Assembly (NCBI GenBank): GCA_024641945.1
Contig: JAHECD010000020.1
Coordinates: 1 to 53,891, forward strand
DNA from: Rubrivivax sp.
GTDB taxonomy: Bacteria; Pseudomonadota; Gammaproteobacteria; Burkholderiales; Burkholderiaceae_C
Length of the DNA stretch: 53,891 nt
Direction: 5' to 3'
Positions 44,936 through 53,891 of the stretch are shown piece after piece. Within the stretch, counting starts at the first letter, position 1, and every line of letters begins with the position of its first letter. The translations under genes and the position numbers were made by a program. The notes beneath the pieces were generated by a model. It was given only the letters and a program-made list of their open reading frames with translations. It made no database searches and was not told where the DNA came from.

Positions 44936-46172
44936 TGTCTGCGGACGCGCGGTCACAGGCCGCGGCACGCTGCTCATCGCCCTCTTCGCGTGAAAGCGCG
45001 GCGAGCTCACGCCACGCACGCCGTCGAACGGACGCCGGCAGCCCTTGCGCCACCGCCGCCTGCTGAAGCAGTACGCGCGCCTTGCCCCAGAGCTGACGCT
45101 CGGCGAATACGAAACCCGCGGCGACGGCCACGGCGGGGTCTCCAGGCAGTTGGGCAACAGCGCCTTCCGCACGCGGCAACCAGTCGATACCAACACCTTG
45201 TGTCGCCTCGCAAAGGCCCAGCGCGACAGCGCGACGCTCTTCGGGCGACAGTTGCGGCAACCGGTCCCAAAGTGGACCGATCCAGGCGCGCGCGTGTTCA
45301 GGCGCACCGAGCGCAGTGGCACGTTGTGCGGCCCGTGCCGCCAACATCGGGTCGCGGCGGTCGGCAGGGTCGAGTTCCTGCCATTGCCGCCGCAGCTGGT
45401 CGAAATCGTGTGCACTTTCGAGCACGGCAGTTGCGAGCGAGCGCAGCAGGCCCTGGGTCGCCACGGGTGTAAATGCCTGATGCTTCGCCAGCAGGCGTGC
45501 CGTATGCAATGCATCGAGCGGACGGCTGGCGACGCGCGCAGCGCGCAGGCGCAGGCGAAGTGCGTGGGTGCGGCGTCCGACACCAGGCGGCAAGGCGGCC
45601 AGAAGGTCGAGCGCCTTGTCGGCGTCGCCGTCGTCGAGTGCCCACTCGGCCATGAGCAGACTGGCACCGTCGGCGGCGGCACGGACCTCACCCGACCGCA
45701 GGTCACCTTCGATGCTCTGTAGCAAGGCGTCTCGACGCGGGCGGTCTTGCAGCCGGTGGACACTGCCGGCGGCCAAAAGAGTGGCGAGCACCCGCAATTC
45801 GACATCGCCGGGCATCCCGGCCAAGTCGCCCTGGATCGCAATGGCGCGCTGCGCCGCCTTGTGCGCGCGGCTGTAGCGCGCACCAAAGTACTCTGACAGT
45901 GACTCCCGCAGCGCCGCTTGGGCCGCACGCTCGCGCAGAAGCTCGCGCCACTCGCTCGCCCTGCGGGGCAGGCTGAGCAGCGCATCCAGGCCACGAAGTG
46001 CGGCCATCAATGCGAGACAGGTGCCGACCACCAACAGGACGAACAAGTTGAGCGAGAGCTCTGCACGCCAACCCGCCCACGCGATCGTCACCAGCCCATC
46101 GTTCTGGCCCAATGACGTCGCCGTCACGACGGCCACGGTAAAGAGCAGGATCAGCCAGACGATGCCGCGCAT
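44928..46172 (-). CDS. hemY: HemY-like inner-membrane TPR protein
   Basis: 414 aa. Two N-terminal helices (RGIVWLILLFTVAVVTATSLG, then LNLFVLLVVGTCLALMAALRG) precede helical TPR-like repeats, the architecture of proteobacterial HemY. This is not the protoporphyrinogen oxidase HemY of Gram-positives. Role: uncertain, linked to haem/tetrapyrrole synthesis. Last of the hemC-D-X-Y operon. Confidence 0.9.
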   Translation of the reverse strand: MRGIVWLILLFTVAVVTATSLGQNDGLVTIAWAGWRAELSLNLFVLLVVGTCLALMAALRGLDALLSLPRRASEWRELLRERAAQAALRESLSEYFGARYSRAHKAAQRAIAIQGDLAGMPGDVELRVLATLLAAGSVHRLQDRPRRDALLQSIEGDLRSGEVRAAADGASLLMAEWALDDGDADKALDLLAALPPGVGRRTHALRLRLRAARVASRPLDALHTARLLAKHQAFTPVATQGLLRSLATAVLESAHDFDQLRRQWQELDPADRRDPMLAARAAQRATALGAPEHARAWIGPLWDRLPQLSPEERRAVALGLCEATQGVGIDWLPRAEGAVAQLPGDPAVAVAAGFVFAERQLWGKARVLLQQAAVAQGLPASVRRRAWRELAALSREEGDEQRAAACDRASADIA

Positions 46173-46188
46173 GGCTCGCTATCGCGCG

Positions 46189-47313
46189 TCAACGACCGGC
46201 CGCCGCGGCGGCGACGGCGGCCAGGGTCGCATCGGGCTGCGGCACGGTGACCTGGCGTGCCTGCGTGGAAACCAGCTTCAGCAGCCCGGCGGCCGCGGCC
46301 ACCCGACGTGAGCTTCGGTCGAAGTAACGATCGAGCGCGCTCTGTGCTTCACGCAGATCGGCCTGCGCCGTATCGAACTGACGGCTAAGGATCGCCAGCC
46401 GCGCGTTGAGCAGACGCAGTTTGAGGTTCTCGCGCAGGAAGAAAGCCTGCTCCGGTGCGAGAAGCGCTGCCTCGGGATGGTCCACCTGCGTCACCCGGAC
46501 AAGGCTTCGGATCTCGGCCCAGATGTATCGCACAAATGCCGTCGCAGCCTCGGTCGCCGATGGTTCTGCCACCACATTCGCCGGCGCCGAAGCGGGCGTC
46601 GACGCCGCTTCGGCAACGCGCGCCGCGGCCGGTTCACGGCGTGCCGGTTTGCGGTCGGTCGCAGAAACGAGCGGCAGGTCATCGACCATCCTGATCGCCT
46701 CATCAAGGCGCAGTGTCAACGACGACAGATCGACGACGGCGGCCGCGCGGACGCGTTCCAGATCGTGAAGCGCGGCGCGGCGCACGCGCTCGAGGCGAGG
46801 CTGCTGGTAGCGCGCGAGACGTTCGTCGGTCTGGCGCAAAGCCGCCGCAAGTGGCTCGAGGCTGCCGGTGATCGCCGCTTGCTGGATGGCCACCCGCAGC
46901 GCCGCATCCACGTCGGCGAGAACGTTCTCGTCACGCGACCGTGAGAGCGACTGAAGCAATTCCTCCAGCTGACTGCGCTGGACCGAGTTCTCGGCGACAC
47001 GCGCTTCCAGAACGGCCACCTTGGCCGCCGCGTCGCGCGCGGCGGCCTCCGCCTGCCGCGCCAGGGTGCGCGCCTCGAGGGCCTGGCTCGCGGAGTCCTG
47101 CTGTCTCCGGGCGAAATCCTGCTCCGCCGTGCGCAAACGCTGGTGTGTCGTCCAGGCGACCGCCAGCGCCCCCAGCCCGAGCAGGGCAAGCAGCACGCCA
47201 ACGATGACCGCGTTGCGCGAGCCGCCGGCGCGGGTGCGATCTGCGCTCGCCGCACCGGTGTTGGCCGGCTCGGCTGGCATGGCGGTGGATTCAACGGGGA
47301 TGGGTTCGGTCAC
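46189..47313 (-). CDS. hemX: HemX-like protein (annotated as uroporphyrinogen-III C-methyltransferase family)
   Basis: 374 aa. One membrane helix (about 34-52), then a long coiled coil rich in Ala/Gln/Glu/Arg (about 53-120) and a helical C-terminal domain (FVRYIWAEIRSLVRV, AFFLRENLKLRLLNARLAILSRQFDTAQADLREAQSAL). No SAM-binding methyltransferase motifs are present. I chose GTG 47313 because it forms a GTGA overlap with the hemD stop; the family usually starts MTEP. Confidence 0.88.
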   Translation of the reverse strand: MTEPIPVESTAMPAEPANTGAASADRTRAGGSRNAVIVGVLLALLGLGALAVAWTTHQRLRTAEQDFARRQQDSASQALEARTLARQAEAAARDAAAKVAVLEARVAENSVQRSQLEELLQSLSRSRDENVLADVDAALRVAIQQAAITGSLEPLAAALRQTDERLARYQQPRLERVRRAALHDLERVRAAAVVDLSSLTLRLDEAIRMVDDLPLVSATDRKPARREPAAARVAEAASTPASAPANVVAEPSATEAATAFVRYIWAEIRSLVRVTQVDHPEAALLAPEQAFFLRENLKLRLLNARLAILSRQFDTAQADLREAQSALDRYFDRSSRRVAAAAGLLKLVSTQARQVTVPQPDATLAAVAAAAAGR

Positions 47314-48089
47314 GGCAGGTGCAAGGTCGAAGGCAGGCGTTCCAACGCGTCGACGACGGCCTCGACGCGCGGTTCGACGAGATGAACCGCGCCGAAACCA
47401 GCCTCGACGGCCGCCTGGGCGATGCGGGCGTGTGTCGCCAGCGCAAAGGATAACGACCATTGCGCGCCCGGCGTCAACTCGCGCAGCCGCGCGATCGATT
47501 CCGAACTGCTGAACAGCCAACAGTGCGCCGCCGGATCGTCCAACGCCGCCGCCAGGATTGTGCGCTCGTGGGGCTCAGGTTCGGGCGCAACGCGACGGTA
47601 GGCCGCCAATGCCTCGACCGACGCGCCGGCCTCCTGAAGGCGGTCGGCGAGCCAGTCGCGGCCACTCTCGCCGCGAACGACCAATGCACGCGTGCCTTGC
47701 CACGGCCACACGCGAAGATGCCCCCACAACGACTCGGTATCGAGCGACTCGCCCGGATGCGGCGCCACGATGCAGGCCGACGGCACGCCGGCCTGCACGA
47801 GTGCTGCCGTCGTGCCGGGGCCCGTGCTCCCGGCGCGCAGCCGCGCCGGCCACGGCCGGCCAGGTGGTCGCAACGCAAAGAAGTGGTGCACGGCATTCGC
47901 GCTCACGAACATGGCCAACGCAAAACCATCGAGACGCCGCCATGCATCGACGGTGGGCCGCGCGTCTTCGGGCGGCAAGATGCCGATCAGTGGCAGCAGT
48001 TGCGCGTCCACGCCAGCCGCGCGCAGGGAGTCGACCCAACCGCGCCCCTGCGCCAGCGGGCGCGTGACGAGCAGTCGGCGCGACTTCAC
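47310..48089 (-). CDS. hemD: Uroporphyrinogen-III synthase
   Basis: 259 aa. It cyclises hydroxymethylbilane with inversion of ring D. Weakly conserved family; visible marks are LLVTRPLAQGRGWVDSLRAAG, LAMFVSANAVHHF, ALVVRGESGRDWLADRLQEAG, AAYRRV and a last LFSSSESIARL. Follows hemC in the same operon with a 12-base gap. Confidence 0.92.
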   Translation of the reverse strand: MKSRRLLVTRPLAQGRGWVDSLRAAGVDAQLLPLIGILPPEDARPTVDAWRRLDGFALAMFVSANAVHHFFALRPPGRPWPARLRAGSTGPGTTAALVQAGVPSACIVAPHPGESLDTESLWGHLRVWPWQGTRALVVRGESGRDWLADRLQEAGASVEALAAYRRVAPEPEPHERTILAAALDDPAAHCWLFSSSESIARLRELTPGAQWSLSFALATHARIAQAAVEAGFGAVHLVEPRVEAVVDALERLPSTLHLP

Positions 48090-48101
48090 TCGCCCCGGCC
48101 C

Positions 48102-49031
48102 TCAGGTTGCGGGAAGGTACGCCGCCGCACCGGCATCGTGCAGCATCCCTGCGGCGCGCACGCCGAGCGCACGTGCTTCGGCCTCGTTTGCAGGCGCGGC
48201 GTCGACGACGACACGGATCAAGGGCCGCGTGAGTTGCGTGGCATCGCCCAACGCCGCCGTCATGCGAAGGGTCGGACCGTCCCACACGGCATGCGCCGCC
48301 AGCGGCATGCTGCAGCTTCCGCCCAGGGCGCGCGACACCGCACGTTCGGCGTGGGCCGCGAGCCAGGTCGGCTCATGCCCCAGACTGGCGAGCGTCGCGC
48401 GGAGTTCCACCGCGTCCTCGCGCACTTCGAGCCCCAGCGCACCCTGCCCCGCCGCGGGGATCATGCGTGCCGGGTCGAAGACGGCGCGGATGCGCGCGGC
48501 CAGACCCAGGCGCTTGAGCCCTGCCGCGGCGAGCACGATCGCGTCGTAATGACCCTCGTCGAGCTTGCGCAAGCGCGTATCCAGATTGCCGCGAAGAGGC
48601 TCGATCCGCAGGTCCGGTCGCTCGGCCAGCAACTGCACCACGCGGCGCAGGCTGGACGTGCCCACGCGCGCGCCCTGCGGCAAGCTGGCGAGATCGTCAA
48701 AGCTGTTCGAGACGAACGCGTCTCGTGGATCCTCGCGCTCCATCACGGCCGCCAGCACGAACCCGTCGGGCAGGTCCATCGGTACGTCCTTGAGCGAATG
48801 GACGGCCAGATCGGCACGCCCGTCCTCGAGCGCGGCCTCCAGCTCCTTCACGAACAGGCCTTTGCCACCGACCTTCGACAGGGCGCGATCGAGGATCTGG
48901 TCGCCGCGGGTCGTCATGCCGAGGAGTTCGACTTCGTGGCCAAAGCGGTCGCGCAGCAGGCTGCGCACATGTTCGGCCTGCCACAAGGCCAGGCGGCTCT
49001 CGCGTGTGGCGATGATCGTGCGTGGGCTCAT
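48102..49031 (-). CDS. hemC: Hydroxymethylbilane synthase (porphobilinogen deaminase)
   Basis: 309 aa. [52 protein letters not shown] and GTSSLRR line the active site. The dipyrromethane cofactor attaches to the Cys of [12 protein letters not shown]. It joins four porphobilinogens. ATG 49031 is preceded by an in-frame alternative at 49088, which would add a non-conserved stretch. Divergent from ppc. Confidence 0.96.
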   Translation of the reverse strand: MSPRTIIATRESRLALWQAEHVRSLLRDRFGHEVELLGMTTRGDQILDRALSKVGGKGLFVKELEAALEDGRADLAVHSLKDVPMDLPDGFVLAAVMEREDPRDAFVSNSFDDLASLPQGARVGTSSLRRVVQLLAERPDLRIEPLRGNLDTRLRKLDEGHYDAIVLAAAGLKRLGLAARIRAVFDPARMIPAAGQGALGLEVREDAVELRATLASLGHEPTWLAAHAERAVSRALGGSCSMPLAAHAVWDGPTLRMTAALGDATQLTRPLIRVVVDAAPANEAEARALGVRAAGMLHDAGAAAYLPAT

Positions 49032-49100
49032 CGGCGCGATTATCCCCACTCGCGCACGAGGTCCCAAGGCTCGACCGGGCACAGGCATTGCATGCAGAAT

Positions 49101-49117
49101 ATGTAATCAAGTTACAT
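49101..49117. promoter_or_regulatory. Inverted repeat in the hemC-ppc gap
   Basis: ATGTAA-TCAAG-TTACAT, perfect 6-bp arms, AT-rich, ending 16 bases before the ppc start and just ahead of its AAGGAGG site (49119-49125). It could be an operator or a -10 region element. Confidence 0.4.
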
Positions 49118-49133
49118 CAAGGAGGTTCAAGAC

Positions 49134-51962
<2,829 letters not shown>

Positions 51963-52064
51963 TCGGGCCTGCCCCCCGCTTTGTTGTGAAAATGCCGAAA
52001 TTGAAGCCGGTCTTCAGGGGCCGAGTGTGTGCTTTGCGTCACATGCGAATACCAGAGGCAAGGG

Positions 52065-52093
52065 TTGTCCCCTAAACTCCAGGCCTGCTATCG
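52065..52093 (+). promoter_or_regulatory. Weak candidate porin promoter
   Basis: TTGTCC (52065-52070) and CTATCG (52088-52093) are 17 bases apart. The -10 match is poor; the spacing and position, 63 bases before the start codon, are right. Confidence 0.3.
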
Positions 52094-52155
52094 GTATCAA
52101 GCGCCGGTCCCAAAAGGCTCCGGCTCCCAACGAATCAACCCAAACAAGGAAGTCC

Positions 52156-53079
52156 ATGAAGCGCACCCTGCTCATCGCATCCCTCGCCCTGGTTTCCGCC
52201 AGCGCGTTTGCCCAAAGCAACGTCACGATCTACGGCCGTGTGAACGTGACCGTCGAGCGCCAGAAGACCACGGTCGGCGGCGTCAGCACGAGCGTCTACG
52301 AAGTCGAGAACAACAGTTCGCGCATCGGCTTCAAGGGCACCGAGGACCTCGGTGGCGGCCTGAAGGCCGGGTTCGTGCTCGAGCACGGCTTCGACCCGAC
52401 CGTCGGCACGGCTGCGTCGCGGTTCTGGGGCCGTGAGTCGACCGTCAGCCTGGCCGGCAACTGGGGCATGATCCGCCTGGGCAACATGCCCGCGAGCGAG
52501 GCCTATTTCGCGACCGCCGACTACGTGTCGATGCACAACCACGACACCGGCACGTCGTCCGACGCGCTGTACAGCTTCGTCGCCACCGGTCAGCTGCAGA
52601 ACTCGATTGCGTACAACTCGCCCAACATGGGTGGGTTCAATTTCGCCGTGCAGACCGCCGAGCGCAATTCTTCGGGCAGCCGCCCGCTGGTGATCGCCAG
52701 CAACTATGACGCCGGCGCCCTGCACCTCGGCCTGGGCTTCGAGAAGCTGGCTGATGCCAAGTCGTTGGCACTGCGCGCGCTGTACGAGATGGGCGCCTTC
52801 ACGGTCGGTGGCTACTACGAGCGTGGCTCCGGCACCAACAAGGTCAACAACATCCGTCTGGCCGGCATGTACGCCCTGGGCGCCTCGGAGTTCCACGTGA
52901 ACTTCGGCAAGCGTGGCGACACGAACGATGTGGCCGACACGGGCGGCAAGCAGTTCACGCTCGGCTACAACTACAACCTGAGCAAGCGCACCAAGCTGTA
53001 CGGCTTCTACACCAAGCTGAACCAGGACAGCGGCGACAAGTTCAGCTCGCTGGCTGCCGGCATCCGCCACAACTTCTGA
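52156..53079 (+). CDS. Gram-negative general porin (OmpC/Omp32 type)
   Basis: 307 aa, trimeric beta-barrel porin of Burkholderiales. A signal peptide ends at about residue 20 (ASAFA|Q). The mature start SNVTIYGRVNV, SSRIGFKGTEDLGGGLKAGFVLEHGF, and the terminal strand with C-terminal Phe (AAGIRHNF) needed for BAM insertion are all present. Slightly short for the family. AAGGA precedes the start. A strong terminator follows. Confidence 0.95.
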   Translation: MKRTLLIASLALVSASAFAQSNVTIYGRVNVTVERQKTTVGGVSTSVYEVENNSSRIGFKGTEDLGGGLKAGFVLEHGFDPTVGTAASRFWGRESTVSLAGNWGMIRLGNMPASEAYFATADYVSMHNHDTGTSSDALYSFVATGQLQNSIAYNSPNMGGFNFAVQTAERNSSGSRPLVIASNYDAGALHLGLGFEKLADAKSLALRALYEMGAFTVGGYYERGSGTNKVNNIRLAGMYALGASEFHVNFGKRGDTNDVADTGGKQFTLGYNYNLSKRTKLYGFYTKLNQDSGDKFSSLAAGIRHNF

Positions 53080-53104
53080 TACCGCGCGGGCTCACCCGCA
53101 GCGC

Positions 53105-53136
53105 AAGGGCCGGTCGAAAGACCGGCCCTTTTTTCT
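53105..53136 (+). terminator. Rho-independent terminator of the porin gene
   Basis: AAGGGCCGGTC-GAAA-GACCGGCCCTT, a perfect 11-bp stem with a GAAA tetraloop, followed directly by TTTTCTT. A textbook intrinsic terminator 25 bases after the stop; the A-run on the other side allows some action on the opposite strand too. Confidence 0.93.
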
Positions 53137-53180
53137 TGGCTGGCAAAAACGCGCCGTCGCCCGGCTTGGACTGGCGGCTG

Positions 53181-53891
53181 CTAGCCCCGCGGGTGGTGCA
53201 TGGCGTGCAGCTGGCGCAGCCTTTCGCGTGCGACGTGGGTGTAAATGGTCGTCGTGGAGATGTCGGCGTGCCCGAGCAGCATCTGCACCGCACGCAGGTC
53301 GGCCCCGTGGTTCAGCAGGTGGGTCGCAAAGGCGTGCCGCAGGGTGTGCGGCGACAGCGGCGCCGTGATGCCGGCGACCTGGGCATGACGTTTGACCAGC
53401 TTCCAGAACATCTGCCGCGTCATCGGGCCGCCGCGCGCGGTGACAAACAGTGCATCCGACGACTGGCCGTGCAGGACCACGCTGCGGCCGTCGGCAAGCC
53501 AGCGCCGCAGCCAGGCGTGGGCTTCCGCCCCGAAGGGCACCAACCGCTCCTTGGCGCCCTTGCCCATGACACGCAGGGCCCCTTCGTCGAGGCCGAGGTG
53601 CACTGTCTTCAGCCCCACGAGCTCGCTCACCCGCAGGCCGCTGGCATACATCAATTCGAGCATCGTCCGGTCGCGCAGGCCCAGTGGCAGACCGACATCG
53701 GGCGCCCCCAGCAGCGCTTCGACCTGTGCTTCGCTCAACGTCTTGGGCACACGCAGCGGCTGCCGCGCAGCCAGCAACTTGAGCGTCGGGTCGGCCGAGA
53801 CGAACCGCTCGCGCAGGGCCCAGCGGTAGTAGCGCCGCACGACCGACAGCCGCCGGTTGGCTGTGGTTGCACGTGTCTGGGCGTGGCGCGC
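53181..53891 (-). CDS. xerD: Tyrosine recombinase XerD, C-terminal part (cut by window edge)
   Basis: 236 residues visible; the frame is open to the last base and the N-terminal part lies outside. The end of the SAM-like core domain (ATTANRRLSVVRRYYRWALRE) and the whole catalytic domain are present. Catalytic residues: Arg in SGLRVSEL, the Lys of GKGAKERLVPFG, His/Arg in HTLRHAFATH, His in LLGHADIST and Tyr in TIYTHV. It resolves chromosome dimers at dif with XerC. XerD is favoured over XerC by length and motif; certainty is moderate. Confidence 0.88.
   Translation of the reverse strand, partial: ARHAQTRATTANRRLSVVRRYYRWALRERFVSADPTLKLLAARQPLRVPKTLSEAQVEALLGAPDVGLPLGLRDRTMLELMYASGLRVSELVGLKTVHLGLDEGALRVMGKGAKERLVPFGAEAHAWLRRWLADGRSVVLHGQSSDALFVTARGGPMTRQMFWKLVKRHAQVAGITAPLSPHTLRHAFATHLLNHGADLRAVQMLLGHADISTTTIYTHVARERLRQLHAMHHPRG

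Overview
This is a high-GC chromosomal segment of a betaproteobacterium of the order Burkholderiales, most likely Comamonadaceae or the Rubrivivax/Leptothrix group. The evidence is the Bug/TTT-type binding proteins, the ppc / hemC-hemD-hemX-hemY arrangement, a short Comamonadaceae-type trimeric porin, and the cbpA-cbpM pair. I see no CRISPR array, phage block, insertion sequence or rRNA operon.

Layout. (1) 35-13692 is a sugar-acid catabolism region. It holds an LhgO-like FAD oxidoreductase, an IclR regulator fused to an SMP-30 lactonase-like domain, two RraA-like proteins, an NTF2-like protein, two periplasmic Bug binding proteins, a ketoglutarate-semialdehyde-type aldehyde dehydrogenase, a cytochrome c, a ModA-like protein without a signal peptide, a GntR/FCD regulator, an IlvD/EDD sugar-acid dehydratase and an Ldh-family oxidoreductase. 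Two near-identical palindromes, upstream of the first Bug gene and in the gntR/ilvD gap, look like operators of the GntR protein. (2) 13811-17708 has small proteins, a CBS-domain protein and an overlapping pair of sugar-acid dehydratases (galactarate/talarate type and UxuA type). (3) 17859-22657 is housekeeping and stress: a sirtuin, rlmB, then cbpA-cbpM-ftsH. (4) 22728-24720 is a RES-toxin / ParS-Xre-antitoxin operon with tandem operator-like repeats and a coupled membrane acyltransferase gene. (5) 25131-35294 is a sodium/cation homeostasis block: a NhaR-like regulator diverges from a co-directional run of an HPF/RaiA-like protein, a BI-1 membrane protein, a TerB-like protein, a Ca2+/Na+ exchanger, a six-gene group-2 Mrp antiporter and an ExoD-like protein.

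(6) 35391-43058 carries an Lrp regulator, ornithine cyclodeaminase, an orphan TAXI binding protein, a B12-type radical SAM protein, a diguanylate cyclase and an aldo/keto reductase. (7) 43059-44821 is an accessory-looking patch of less GC-rich DNA beside a tRNA-Arg(ACG). It has a frameshifted gene remnant, a full-length homologue of the cyanobacterial fluorescence recovery protein (FRP) and a VOC protein. (8) 44928-53891 is core genome: hemY-hemX-hemD-hemC divergent from ppc, then a porin with a strong terminator, and the C-terminal part of XerD running off the right edge.

The most unusual items are the FRP-like protein, the IclR/SMP-30 fusion with lost metal ligands, the shared GntR operator pair, and the RES/Xre operon coupled to an acyltransferase. 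All assignments come from reading translated sequence and remembered family features; no database search was run.
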